64,000 nt of DNA from Thermoanaerobaculum sp. (lineage in GTDB: Bacteria; Acidobacteriota; Thermoanaerobaculia; Multivoradales; UBA5704): NCBI GenBank assembly GCA_021154885.1, contig JAJKHS010000116.1, forward strand, positions 62,001 to 126,000, written 5' to 3'. The position numbers and the translations under genes were made by a program. Shown here in pieces: positions 46,112-55,797 of this stretch (the first letter of the stretch is position 1; every line of letters starts with the position of its first letter). Under the pieces are notes generated by a model. The model saw only the letters and a program-made list of their open reading frames with translations, was not told the origin of the DNA and made no database searches.

Positions 46112-46708
46112 ATGAGCATCGACGATCTAAAGGCCAGACAGAAGGCAGCACTAGAGTCAACAGCCGCTTGGGAATTACTCAGAAAGGACCTTGAGGCGAA
46201 GTTCAAAGCGGTATTGGCTTCTCTGGACGCTGAGGTTAAAGCAAAGACGACCGGACTAGAGTTCCGGATGTCTCGACCAACAGTACTGCCCTTCTTTGAC
46301 TCAAATGCCGACTCGTGTACGATTCGTGGTGGCGAATGGTTGACATTGCATGTGCCGGGAGTAGACAAGGCAGTTAGAATCGCGACTCTGAGGTGTTACA
46401 TAACGAGAAATGCAGATGGTTCCTGGAGGGAGCAACTGATTGAGACGGGTTCCGACCAAGATCCAAAACTAGATGTTGCGTTGCATAAACCTTGCATCCC
46501 GGTGCGTATAGGCTGGAAACAGAACGTTTGGTGGTGTGGGCCAGAGGACAATGGCAAGCTAGTCGAAGCGCTTGTAGGTGCCCTATTAGTGAACGATATG
46601 CCTTCAGATTTTACCCTGAAAGACCCAAATCAGACAAAGGGATGTGTCTTGCTTCTTGCAATCGGATTGATCGGTCTCGCGCTGAGCGTTGCGCTGTTCA
46701 CGTTGTAA
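46112..46708 (+). CDS. C-terminally membrane-anchored hypothetical protein
   Basis: C-terminal GCVLLLAIGLIGLALSVALFTL; immediately downstream of membrane protein gene. Confidence 0.65.
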   Translation: MSIDDLKARQKAALESTAAWELLRKDLEAKFKAVLASLDAEVKAKTTGLEFRMSRPTVLPFFDSNADSCTIRGGEWLTLHVPGVDKAVRIATLRCYITRNADGSWREQLIETGSDQDPKLDVALHKPCIPVRIGWKQNVWWCGPEDNGKLVEALVGALLVNDMPSDFTLKDPNQTKGCVLLLAIGLIGLALSVALFTL

Positions 46709-46727
46709 AGATGTTGCCGCATATCGC

Positions 46728-47297
46728 CTACGCTCTTCCAACAACCAAGGACTCTTGCGCCATCTGCGCCGCGTGGCTTTCCCGGTCGATGCCATAGCAC
46801 AGCATCTCCCTTCCGAAATGATCGATGCGGCCTTGCAGTCTTTCGCCGAGGCGCTCGGCGACGCGGATTGAGGCGCGATTCTCCGGATAGATGAGGCTGA
46901 TCACGCGGTCCCTCTTCAAGACGGTAAAGGCATAGTCCAAGGCGGCCCGCGCCGCCTCCGTGGCGTAGCCGTACCCCCACCAGCGACGCACGAGAGTCCA
47001 GGCGAGCTCAAAGCCGGGCCAGCCCTCCGGCTCGGAGAAGCCGACCATCCCGATGAAGGCGCCGGTCTCTCTGTGCTCTACCGCCCACGTGCCAGAACCC
47101 CAGACCTGCCAGTGTCCGAGGAGGAAGGCCATGTGCCGAGAGGCCCGGCCCCGGTCCCACGGTTGTGGCCCGCATCCCAGGTAGCGCAACACCTCGGGGT
47201 CCGCGTTCAACGCGGCGTAGTCGTCCAGGTCGCTCCTGCGGAAGGAACGCAGCCGCAGGCGCTCTGTCTCCAGAATCGGGGCTTGCAATAGGTCCAT
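46728..47297 (-). CDS. GNAT family (RimJ/RimL-like) N-acetyltransferase
   Basis: ILETERLRLRSFRRSDLDDYAALNADPEVLRYLG...WWGYGYATEAARAALDYAF...PENRASIRVAERLG. Confidence 0.92.
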   Translation of the reverse strand: MDLLQAPILETERLRLRSFRRSDLDDYAALNADPEVLRYLGCGPQPWDRGRASRHMAFLLGHWQVWGSGTWAVEHRETGAFIGMVGFSEPEGWPGFELAWTLVRRWWGYGYATEAARAALDYAFTVLKRDRVISLIYPENRASIRVAERLGERLQGRIDHFGREMLCYGIDRESHAAQMAQESLVVGRA

Positions 47298-47431
47298 GGA
47301 GCCCTTCCCTTTCCTGCATCGTCCGCGCGCGAAGCAGTAGCTTGTCCCTGGGCACTACACTCCGGCCGTAGGGACACCAATCACGGGCAATAACGCTCGT
47401 GCGTGTACCTGTCCCTGAAAGGAGAGAAGCT

Positions 47432-47587
47432 ATGCTTCGTCTCGTTCTGCTCGTGCTTTACCTTCTCGCGTCATCCTCCACGGCCCTCCAAACAAAACAG
47501 GGCGGCAGTGCGGCCCCCTTGGGGCTCAACACGCCCCCGCCGCCTCCCCAGACTGATGGAGGCGGGGGCATGGACCCCCTCGGCTGA
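47432..47587 (+). CDS. Small secreted peptide, Pro/Gly-rich
   Basis: MLRLVLLVLYLLASSSTALQTKQGGSAAPLGLNTPPPPPQTDGGGGMDPLG; RBS AAAGGAGAG; followed by terminator. Confidence 0.6.
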   Translation: MLRLVLLVLYLLASSSTALQTKQGGSAAPLGLNTPPPPPQTDGGGGMDPLG

Positions 47588-47597
47588 GCCGTTTGAG

Positions 47598-47633
47598 GCG
47601 GAGTCGCAGTCGTCGCGACTCCGCTCTTTTTGG
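47598..47633 (+). terminator. Rho-independent terminator
   Basis: GCGGAGTCGC-AGTCGTC-GCGACTCCGC followed by TCTTTTTGG. Confidence 0.9.
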
Positions 47634-47707
47634 CTATACTAGGGACGCTACATTTCGCGGTCTGGTGACTTCTGTCTGACTTTCGCTACCGTGAAGGACT
47701 GCCTTAA

Positions 47708-49093
47708 ATGTTTGAAGAGGCACACGAGAACCTTGAGGGGTTGCGTAGGCTGTTCGCCGGTCAGACCTCGCCAGCCGAGGCCGAGCGGGTTGCCGCCCAC
47801 CTGACGGGTTGCCGCGAGTGCTGGCTACTTGCCAGCCGCGTCATTGCCGGTCAAAAGGCAAGCGGCGGGATCGCCGTTCCAGGCACGCTCAGGCCGCTGA
47901 TCGACTTGCACGAGTTGGAGCAAGCGAGGTTGGAAGAGTGGCTGGAAGCACAAGCAACTTGGACGGAAGTTCAGTCGCTGAGCACCAAGGCCAGGAAGGA
48001 CAAAGTACGTCTCGCTCGCTCACTCCACACCCTGAGTTTTCTAGAAGTACTCTTCGAAGAGGGCGCATCGGCGTCTCCAGCAGAGAGCGAGGAGTGCTTC
48101 TATCTTGCTCTTCTGGTAGCAGGGCAGCTACCTTCCCCTAGATTTTCGGTTGAATTGAAGAACGATCTCTGTGCAGAATGTTGCGCTGAGATTGCGAACG
48201 CACGGCGGAGATTGGCTAAATGGCCCGCGGCCCGCGAGGCTCTTAAGAAGGGAAACGAATATGTCAAGAGGGGATCAAGGAGCGGAGTTGTGGAGGGAAA
48301 GGTGATTTGCGTAGAGGGAGCTTTGGAAGATGACCTCGGCAACACTGAGGAAGCCGCAAGAATCCTGCGCCGAGCAGTAGGACTCTTCAAAGCGGCAGCG
48401 CAAACCTTTCTCACAAGCAGGACTCTCGCCCAGTTAGCCTACATCCTAGCTGATCCCGACCCCGCAGAAAGTCTCCGAGCGGTAGAGCAGGCCCTGTCAC
48501 TGATACAGGACAACAACCCTCGGCTTGTCGTGAATTTAGAGATACTCAGAATGAACTGCCTCGTAACCATGGGCGCGCCACAAGAGGCCCTCCTGAGATT
48601 TAGTGACCTAAGGGGGCTGAGCGAGCAATTCCGTGAACCGTGCATCCAACTTAGGAAGCGTTATACAGCGGCCCGAATTCTGGAACACCTTGGGCGGCCC
48701 AAGAGGGCGGAGAGCCTGCTTCAAGAGGTCATTGCCGGAGACCTTGAACACGGTCTGGTGAAGGACTTCTTCTTGGACCTTGTCTACTTGTTTGGCTTCC
48801 ATCTCCGAAGGGGGCAATCGTCCAAAGCGATCGAGGTTTGCCGTCGCGCCAGTCAGGAGCTATCTATCTTGGATAACGAGGAGGGAAGCGGAGAGCTTGC
48901 ACGCGACCAGATGCAGATAGTGTGGCGCAGCCTGGAGGAGGAGGTAAAAAGAGGGACAGTTGACCTCAGTGCCACAACGGTACTGAGGAACTATATAAAG
49001 GCCCACTGGAGAACCCCTGCCAGCGATCCTCCCTCCTTTGGAGGACGAGACGGCCCGCAGGACGTGAATAGCCGATCACATCGGGGTTCATAG
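47708..49093 (+). CDS. Zinc-finger (anti-sigma-like) N-terminus plus TPR-like helical repeat protein
   Basis: AAHLTGCRECWLLASRVIAG; helical repeats through most of the length. Confidence 0.65.
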   Translation: MFEEAHENLEGLRRLFAGQTSPAEAERVAAHLTGCRECWLLASRVIAGQKASGGIAVPGTLRPLIDLHELEQARLEEWLEAQATWTEVQSLSTKARKDKVRLARSLHTLSFLEVLFEEGASASPAESEECFYLALLVAGQLPSPRFSVELKNDLCAECCAEIANARRRLAKWPAAREALKKGNEYVKRGSRSGVVEGKVICVEGALEDDLGNTEEAARILRRAVGLFKAAAQTFLTSRTLAQLAYILADPDPAESLRAVEQALSLIQDNNPRLVVNLEILRMNCLVTMGAPQEALLRFSDLRGLSEQFREPCIQLRKRYTAARILEHLGRPKRAESLLQEVIAGDLEHGLVKDFFLDLVYLFGFHLRRGQSSKAIEVCRRASQELSILDNEEGSGELARDQMQIVWRSLEEEVKRGTVDLSATTVLRNYIKAHWRTPASDPPSFGGRDGPQDVNSRSHRGS

Positions 49094-49200
49094 CCTGTCC
49101 GGGCGAGCTCACCATGGTAAGGGCTCGGCACAAAAACAACTCTCCCAATCCTCGGAGCTCAGCCCCGAAGGGGCGATCGTCTGCATACGAGGGCTCTTTG

Positions 49201-49700
49201 GATTCATCCAACGGCTCATCGCAGGCATCGGCGGCCCGTCGTACCGATCCAACGGCCCATCGTATCGAGAAAATGGCCGTGGTAAGGATACGGCGGGCTG
49301 TCGTATCGGGAAAACGGGCGTTGTAAGGATACGATGCCTCGTCGTATGGAGGCGGCGGGCCATCGTATGCATCCAACGTCTCGTCGTAACGATCCAACCG
49401 TCCATCGTAACGATCCAACGGCGGTTGTAAGGATACGGCGAGCCGTTTGATCGGGAAAACGGCCGTTGCAGGGATACGACGCCTCGTCGTATCGGGAAAA
49501 CGGCCGTTGCAGAGATACGACGCCTCGTTGTATGGATACGGCGGGCCGTCGTATCGATCCAACGGCCCGCCGTATCGAGAAAACGGCCGTAGTAAGGATA
49601 CGACGCGCCGTCGTATGGATACGACGGCCCGTCGTAGCGAGCGGCAAGCCGCCGGATCGATCCAACCGCGCGTTGTAAGGATACGACGGCCCGTCGTCTG
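49201..49700. repeat. Degenerate 20/21-bp tandem repeat array, about 24 units
   Basis: Consensus GATACGACGGCCCGTCGTATC with GATCCAACGG and GGGAAAACGG variants; many units internally palindromic; no spacers. Confidence 0.88.
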
Positions 49701-49781
49701 GAGAGATGAGGCGACGTCTCGATCCGTCCGGCTGGCGGCGGCAAGAAAAGAGGGCGTGCCGGAGCACGCCCCCTCGCCGTG

Positions 49782-50738
49782 CTAGTTGAACATCGCCGGC
49801 GCTCCGACCGGCACGACCGACGGCTCCGAGGACGGCTTGACGACCCGCGCTGCGGACCGCTCGGCAGCCCGTTCGCGCAGGCTGAGCCCGAAGAGCCACA
49901 TCCCCCGGGTCGCGGCGATCAATGTCACGCTGTAGAACATGGTGTACTGCACGTGCAGCAGCAGCAGCACGGAGTAGGCGGCCGCGATCCCGGAGCCGAA
50001 GAGGATCTGGCTCCTGAGCCGCGCCGGCGAGGTCTGCGGATCGGTGATCATGTAGAAAGTGAAGAGCACCATGGCGATGCCGGTCAGCGGCACCAGCTCG
50101 GCCACGACGTTGGTGTGCTGGAACCAGGCCCGGCAGGCGCCGAGCACGATGAAGGTGATGAGCCACGAGGCGATGGTGGGGAGCCGGCCGGTGAAGAACA
50201 GGTTCAGCCGGAACCCGAGCCCGACGATGATGAGCGGCACGAGCAGGTCATAGAAACCGTGGAGGTTGATGGTGAAGCCCCACGGCAGGACGCCGGTCCA
50301 CTGGTAGGTCAGGAGCACCACCGCGATGGCGAAGTTCGACGGGTTCATGAAGTGGCGCAGGCGGCCGTTCTGACGCACCCGGAGCACGTACTTGGAGCCG
50401 ATGGCGAGCGCCACGGTGAGCGCTATGATCCACAGCCGCTTGTTGACGTAGAGCAGGAAGGACAGCGTGATCGACGTCATGTGCGCCGAGAGCAGGAAGT
50501 CCACGAGCTTGCGGAAGCCGCCGCCCAGGAAGCCCGGGACGGCGTGGTTGGCCGACGCATCCATCCACTCGAAGAACAGCGCGCACGAGTAGCCGGTCAC
50601 CAGCGCGACGACGACCTGGGCCCAGGATTGCTCGAAACCGAACACCGTGTGGCCGAGGATGGTGAAGACCGTGGCCAGGGTGGCGGACATCCGGAGGCCG
50701 TTGCGGGGATCGCGGGCCTTTTTGGGGGCGGCGGTCAT
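49782..50738 (-). CDS. RnfD/NqrB-like membrane protein, UnbU-like (enediyne E5-type)
   Basis: Multi-TM; MNPSNFAIAVVLLTYQWTGVLPWGF; MITDPQTSPARLRSQILFG; 4-bp overlap with the UnbV-like gene. Confidence 0.8.
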   Translation of the reverse strand: MTAAPKKARDPRNGLRMSATLATVFTILGHTVFGFEQSWAQVVVALVTGYSCALFFEWMDASANHAVPGFLGGGFRKLVDFLLSAHMTSITLSFLLYVNKRLWIIALTVALAIGSKYVLRVRQNGRLRHFMNPSNFAIAVVLLTYQWTGVLPWGFTINLHGFYDLLVPLIIVGLGFRLNLFFTGRLPTIASWLITFIVLGACRAWFQHTNVVAELVPLTGIAMVLFTFYMITDPQTSPARLRSQILFGSGIAAAYSVLLLLHVQYTMFYSVTLIAATRGMWLFGLSLRERAAERSAARVVKPSSEPSVVPVGAPAMFN

Positions 50739-52708
50739 AGCGTCTCTCCTTGGGCAGCGAGCACGATGGTGTGATAGCCGGGTGCGAGCGACAGCGCGTC
50801 GTGATGCAGGGTACCGTGGAGGTCGCGCCAGGTGATGCGCACCGGGATCGCGGCGGCGGCGGTCCGCCCGAGGCCGAAGCGGACCTCGGGGCTGCGCTGC
50901 CCCGAGTGGCCGTTGCCGCCGTCCACCTGGCGGATCTGGCGCTGGCCGCCCGCGATCTCGGCCTCGACGAAGGCCCCGATCGCGGGGGTGCCCTCGCGCC
51001 AGGCCGGGTGCCCGTCATGGACGCGCAGGCCGGCCGGCGGCTGTCCGCCAGCGCCGGCGACCGGCAGCAGCAGGTGCAGGCCGAGGAAGCGGTTGCCGTT
51101 CCCGGTCGCCTGGTTCTTGATATAGACCGAGTCGGACCAGAAGTTCGCGTAAACCATGTCGGGGTAGCCGTCGCCGTCGACGTCCGCGACGGCGATGCCG
51201 CGGGTGGGCGAGGTCAGGCCCGGGAAGAGGACGGTCGAGAGGTCGGCGTAACGCCCGTCGCTGCCGAGGACCCAGAAGGGCTTCGGGTATGAGCCGTCGA
51301 CGTCCGAGCCGACGAGGAACTTCGGCCAGACCGCCTGGTATTTCACGAAGACGTCGTTGCCGGCGCCGACCTGGGCGAGGTCCGGCCAGCGGTTCGCCTT
51401 GCCCTTGACCAGGCCCGTGGCCTGCACCAGCTCGAGCACGCTGTCGTTGTCGAAGTCCTCGAAGCGGGCATCCCAGGCCCAGGCGCTGTGGGCGACCCCC
51501 ATCTCGTCGCCGCGGTCGACCCACGGTGCAACCCCCTGGGCCATGCGCTTCATCTCCCCCTGCCCGGTGCTGGTCCAGAGGAAGTGGCTCTCCTGAAGGG
51601 CGAAGGGGGAGGCGATGTTGCTGACGTACATGTCGAAGACGCCGTCGTGGTTGATATCGCCGAAGTCGATGCCCATGCCCTTGAAGGAGTCGTGGCCGAG
51701 GGCCATCGACTCGGGGGTGAAGAAGCCTTTTTCTCCCTTCAGCTCCCGGAGCCTGACGTGGCCGGGCCGCGAACGGTTCCACAGGAGCTGGTCGGGCCCG
51801 AAGTCGTTGGCTATGTAAAGGTCGGAGAGCCCGTCGCGGTCGAGGTCGGCCGCGCCCACCGCCAGCGTCCACGCGTAGGCGCTGCGGCCCGGGAACACGT
51901 CGCCGGCGTCGCGGTAGAGCGCGGCCGGCGCGGCGCCCGACTCGCCGCCGGCATGCAGGAAGATCCGGTTCTTGCCGCCATTCAGCGCCCGGGAGAAGTC
52001 CTCGTTCATCTCGAAGGGGCGATTCGAGCTCGCATCGGTGAGCTCGGCGCCGTCGGGGTAGTAGTTGCCGACGACGATGTCCTGGTGGCCGTCGCCGTCG
52101 ACGTCCGCGAAGGTCGCGGTGGCCGTCCACCAGCGCTGGGTGAGGCCCGGGACGAGCTCGACGGCGGCGAACGAGGCCATCGAGAGCGGGGCCTGGGGCT
52201 GGAGATCGGCGGGCGCACGGCGCAGGAGAAGCAGGGGAGGGCGGCCATAGAAAGCGACAAAGATATCGGCGAGGCCATCTTCATTCATGTCGGCGATGCG
52301 GCAGACGGTCGGGTGCTCGGTCACCCGGTCGACGAGCTTGCCGAAGTCGAGCACGAAGGAGGGGTAGCGGTCGCCGGTGCCCGGCACGGGGCTCACTGTC
52401 GCGGTCTTGGTGCGGACGTCGGTGAGGCACAGATCGTTGGGCAGTCCATCCCCGTCGAGGTCGCCGAGCGCGGCGGAGGCGCCGATCTGGTAGAAGTAGA
52501 ACTGCATGTGCGCGGCCGTCTTGTTCACCGGGAAGACGACTCCGCCGGCGGGAACGGGGGCCGGAGGGAGCGGCTGCCAGGCAAACCGGAAGTGCGGCGC
52601 GAGGCGCGCCGCCTCGCCGGGTGGCGGGCCGGGGAGGCGGGCGAGGGCCGCGAGCGCCGCCACGACGCCGAAGACGGCGAACAGGACCCGGAGGCTTTGC
52701 TGTCTCAT
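50735..52708 (-). CDS. FG-GAP/VCBS repeat protein with ASPIC/UnbV domain (enediyne E4-type)
   Basis: ADVDGDGHQDIVVGNYYPDGAE; GIAVADVDGDGYPDMVYANF; C-terminal GAFVEAEIAGGQRQIRQVDGGNGHSGQRSPEVRFGLG. Confidence 0.88.
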   Translation of the reverse strand: MRQQSLRVLFAVFGVVAALAALARLPGPPPGEAARLAPHFRFAWQPLPPAPVPAGGVVFPVNKTAAHMQFYFYQIGASAALGDLDGDGLPNDLCLTDVRTKTATVSPVPGTGDRYPSFVLDFGKLVDRVTEHPTVCRIADMNEDGLADIFVAFYGRPPLLLLRRAPADLQPQAPLSMASFAAVELVPGLTQRWWTATATFADVDGDGHQDIVVGNYYPDGAELTDASSNRPFEMNEDFSRALNGGKNRIFLHAGGESGAAPAALYRDAGDVFPGRSAYAWTLAVGAADLDRDGLSDLYIANDFGPDQLLWNRSRPGHVRLRELKGEKGFFTPESMALGHDSFKGMGIDFGDINHDGVFDMYVSNIASPFALQESHFLWTSTGQGEMKRMAQGVAPWVDRGDEMGVAHSAWAWDARFEDFDNDSVLELVQATGLVKGKANRWPDLAQVGAGNDVFVKYQAVWPKFLVGSDVDGSYPKPFWVLGSDGRYADLSTVLFPGLTSPTRGIAVADVDGDGYPDMVYANFWSDSVYIKNQATGNGNRFLGLHLLLPVAGAGGQPPAGLRVHDGHPAWREGTPAIGAFVEAEIAGGQRQIRQVDGGNGHSGQRSPEVRFGLGRTAAAAIPVRITWRDLHGTLHHDALSLAPGYHTIVLAAQGETL

Positions 52709-53014
52709 CGTAGGCTTTTCCTTACGAAAGCGTGATCGTACACGAGCGTGCGGAGCCCGTCTAGATCGTATTTGCACCGGGCAGGCGCGGGGTGGCGCAT
52801 TCCGGAGCGACGGATTTATTCCGTTTCGACGCGCCGCATGAATTGCGATCGCTGAAGAATTCCCGCCCGGCATGCCTCCGACTCGTCCCGAGCATGCCGA
52901 GAGATAAAATGAAGAACAGAAACATTGCGGGTTTGCTATGAAACATCGGTCTTGTGTGCAATAGATCCAGATGGTAAATTACCACCCTCACGACCGGATT
53001 CTTCTGAATTGCTT

Positions 53015-53581
53015 ATGCGAGCCTCTGAGAGTGCCAAGATCACACGTATTCTGGAAGCCGTGGCGCGCGGTGAGTCCGATGCGGCGGCGCGTCTGCTGCC
53101 GCTGGTCTACGACGAGCTGCGCCGCCTGGCGAGAGCGAGGATGGCACGGCTCGGCCCGGGTCAGACCCTGACCCCCACGGAGCTGGTTCACGAAGCCTAT
53201 CTCAGGGTCACGGGCGGCAAGCAGGACAGCTTCGAGGGGCGCCGCCACTTCTTTTTCGCCGTCAGCCGCGCGATGCGCGACCTCATCATCGAGGGAGCCC
53301 GCCGCCGGGGAAGCCTAAAACGGGGAGGCAGCTACCTGCGGCTGCCCGTCGAGGTCGCGGAGCTGACCATCGCGGATCCTCAGGAGAACGTTCTGGACCT
53401 GGACCTCGCCCTCAAGAAGCTCGAACGCGAGAGCCCGGACCGCGCCCAGGTGGTGGTGCTGAGCTACTTCGGTGGCCTCACCCATCCGGAGATCGCCGAG
53501 GTCCTGGGACTGTCGCGGGCGACGGTCGAGCGACGCTGGAGCTACGCCAGGACCTGGCTGCGCCGTGAGCTCTCGCAGTAG
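53015..53581 (+). CDS. ECF-type RNA polymerase sigma factor
   Basis: LVYDELRRLARARMARLGPGQTLTPTELVHEAYLRV...HFFFAVSRAMRDLIIEGARRR...VVVLSYFGGLTHPEIAEVLGLSRATVERRWSYARTWLRREL. Confidence 0.92.
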   Translation: MRASESAKITRILEAVARGESDAAARLLPLVYDELRRLARARMARLGPGQTLTPTELVHEAYLRVTGGKQDSFEGRRHFFFAVSRAMRDLIIEGARRRGSLKRGGSYLRLPVEVAELTIADPQENVLDLDLALKKLERESPDRAQVVVLSYFGGLTHPEIAEVLGLSRATVERRWSYARTWLRRELSQ

Positions 53582-54776
53582 TCAGGCCAGCGGCGCGAGC
53601 CGTGCGCTGGAGCGGGAAAGCGAAGCCGAGAGGCTGCTCGAGTTGGCACTGGAGCGGCCTCCGGCGGAGCGGGACCGCTTCCTCGCCGCCGCCTGCGCGG
53701 GCGAGCCCGACCTGCACCGGGAGCTGAAGGCCCTGCTGCCTTATGCCGAAGGGGAGCCCGGCTTCCTCCGCAGCCCGGTATTGCGCCCGGTGATGCCCGA
53801 CGTGCTCGGGTTCCTGGAGGCGCAGGCCAGCGGCCGCAGCGTCGCCGAGGCCAGCGGCCTGCCCGAGCAGATCGGCGGTTACAAGATCGTGCGCCTCCTC
53901 GGCTATGGCGGCATGGGGCTGATCTACGAGGCGAGACAGAGCGAGGCCGAGCGTTCTGTCGCCCTCAAGGTCCTCCATCCCTGGCCGGCGCCCCCCGAGC
54001 TGGTGCATCGTTTCGCCGCCGAGGCCCAGGTCCTGGCGCGTCTCCAGTCTCCCGGCATCACGAGGATCTTCGAAGTCGGCGTCGAGGAGATCGCGGGTCC
54101 GGCGGGTACGATCTGCCGTCTGCCGTTCCTGGTCCTGGAGCTCGTCGAGGGCGTGCCCCTCGACCGTTACGCCGCCCGCTCCGACCTCTCGCTCGCCGAC
54201 CGCCTGCGCGTCTTCGTCAAGATCTGTGAGGCCGTCCACCACGCTCACCAGCAGGGCGTCGTCCACCGCGACCTGAAGCCCGCGAACATCCTGGTGGAGG
54301 CGGACGGTCAGCCCAAGATCCTGGACTTCGGCATCGCCCGGCTCCTCGCGGCAGAGGGCGAAGCCGCGGCCCGGTTGACGGTCACCGGTCAGGTCCTCGG
54401 CAGCCTCGCCTACATGAGCCCGGAGCAGCTCAGCGGCGATCCCCAGCAGGCGGACGCGCGCTCCGACGTCTACTCTCTCGGCGTCGTCCTCTACGAAATG
54501 CTGGCCGGCCGGCTGCCGTTCGAGGTCAGCCATCTGTCCGTCGCCGAGACGGCGCTGCGGATCGAAAGGACCAGGGCTCCCCGCCTGGGGGCGCTGAACC
54601 GTGCCCTGCGCGGCGAGCTCTCGGCCGTGGTCGCCAAGGCGATGGAGAAGGATCCGCGGCGCCGGTACCGCGGCGCCGGCGAGCTCGGCGCGGACGTGGA
54701 ACGCTACCTGCAGGGGCAGCCTGTCCTGGCGCGATCCACCCCGCTGTGGCGCCGGCTGCGCGCCCGCGGCCGGTGA
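53565..54776 (+). CDS. Serine/threonine protein kinase
   Basis: IVRLLGYGGMGLIYEARQSEAERSVALKVL; GVVHRDLKPANILVEADGQPKILDFGIARLL; overlaps sigma factor. Confidence 0.92.
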   Translation: MSSRSSQASGASRALERESEAERLLELALERPPAERDRFLAAACAGEPDLHRELKALLPYAEGEPGFLRSPVLRPVMPDVLGFLEAQASGRSVAEASGLPEQIGGYKIVRLLGYGGMGLIYEARQSEAERSVALKVLHPWPAPPELVHRFAAEAQVLARLQSPGITRIFEVGVEEIAGPAGTICRLPFLVLELVEGVPLDRYAARSDLSLADRLRVFVKICEAVHHAHQQGVVHRDLKPANILVEADGQPKILDFGIARLLAAEGEAAARLTVTGQVLGSLAYMSPEQLSGDPQQADARSDVYSLGVVLYEMLAGRLPFEVSHLSVAETALRIERTRAPRLGALNRALRGELSAVVAKAMEKDPRRRYRGAGELGADVERYLQGQPVLARSTPLWRRLRARGR

Positions 54777-54846
54777 CCGGCGGAAAGCGTGAGGGGTTTT
54801 CGCGATGGTTTTCAGCTTATTACCCAGAGCTAGAAATGAGGTGACC

Positions 54847-55107
54847 ATGGCACAACGCACAGGAAGCGAAGGCCTGGCGCCGGTCCTCCTTGACCTTGGA
54901 AAGATCAAGGGGAAGACCGTGCGTCAGTTCAAGGAAGGACGCGGCAAGCTGGTGGGCGAGGTCCAGCTCGTGCTGGCGGAAGTCCGTCAGAACCTGGGCC
55001 CCGAGGCCGCAGGCAAGGAGTTGGTGCCGATCGTGGTGGTGTACCGCAAGAAGGCGAGGGGCAGGCGCGGGGGCAGGCGGGGCGGCGGTAGTCTCTTCTG
55101 CTTGTGA
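54847..55107 (+). CDS. Small basic protein, possibly DUF6200-like
   Basis: VLLDLGKIKGKTVRQFKEGRGKLVGEVQLVLAEVRQ...VPIVVVYRKKARGRRGGRRGG. Confidence 0.55.
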   Translation: MAQRTGSEGLAPVLLDLGKIKGKTVRQFKEGRGKLVGEVQLVLAEVRQNLGPEAAGKELVPIVVVYRKKARGRRGGRRGGGSLFCL

Positions 55108-55155
55108 CGCGGCGGGAACCCGGCATCGACAACGGCTGCACGAAAGGAGTGAGAG

Positions 55156-55689
55156 ATGGCGCAATCGACGAGCTCGAAGTCCGCCGCGGATGACGCGGCA
55201 CGGGCCGCGAACGATGCGGCGCGGGCTGCGGCTGGCGCGGCCAGGGCCGCGGAAGGCGCGGCAAACGCCGCGGCGGACACGGACCCGATCGTCTACGAGG
55301 TCCAGAAACCGGTCGTCTATGAGGTCGCGACCCAGAGGCCGATCGTCTATGAGGTCAGGAAGGGCCGCAAGGGTCGCAAAGGCCGCAGGAAGAAGAAGTA
55401 CAGCCGTGGGTTGAAGGCCCCGCAGAAGGTGGAGCAGGGTCTCTCGCGCTCGGCGGAGCGTCTCGCGGAGGCGGTGGCGGACGGGCTTACCAGGTACCGC
55501 CGGCGCGAGAACAGATCGGCGCGGAAGAAGCGCGATGGCGCCATCAAGGACGCTCTGCGCAACATCGGCCGCGGCGCGGAAAAGGCTCTCAGGACCGGGT
55601 CCAGGGCCCCGACCGATTTCACCAAGAGGTTGTCGGTGAAGCGGCTGACCCGGTTCTGCATTCCGCCTCTTCCCGGGTTCGTGAGGTAG
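55156..55689 (+). CDS. Ala-rich/basic hypothetical protein with repeated P(I/V)VYEV motifs
   Basis: RBS AAAGGAGTGAG; DPIVYEVQKPVVYEVATQRPIVYEVRKGRKGRKGRRKKK. Confidence 0.6.
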   Translation: MAQSTSSKSAADDAARAANDAARAAAGAARAAEGAANAAADTDPIVYEVQKPVVYEVATQRPIVYEVRKGRKGRKGRRKKKYSRGLKAPQKVEQGLSRSAERLAEAVADGLTRYRRRENRSARKKRDGAIKDALRNIGRGAEKALRTGSRAPTDFTKRLSVKRLTRFCIPPLPGFVR

Positions 55690-55797
55690 CCGGTCGGTGC
55701 CCCGACTCGCCCGGGCGTCGGCAGAGCGCTGCCTGGAAAGGTCGGGACGTATCTGCTCGCACTCAGGAAACCGCCGTGGGAAGAGGTGTCTGTATCC

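Noticed and set aside
49201-49700. CRISPR array
   Set aside because: Units of 20-21 bp are contiguous and degenerate with no unique spacers and no cas genes nearby
49109-50166. Repeat-encoded proteins (DRYDGPPYPYN...)
   Set aside because: Mixed 20/21-bp units shift frame and all frames are open as a composition effect; no RBS or domain
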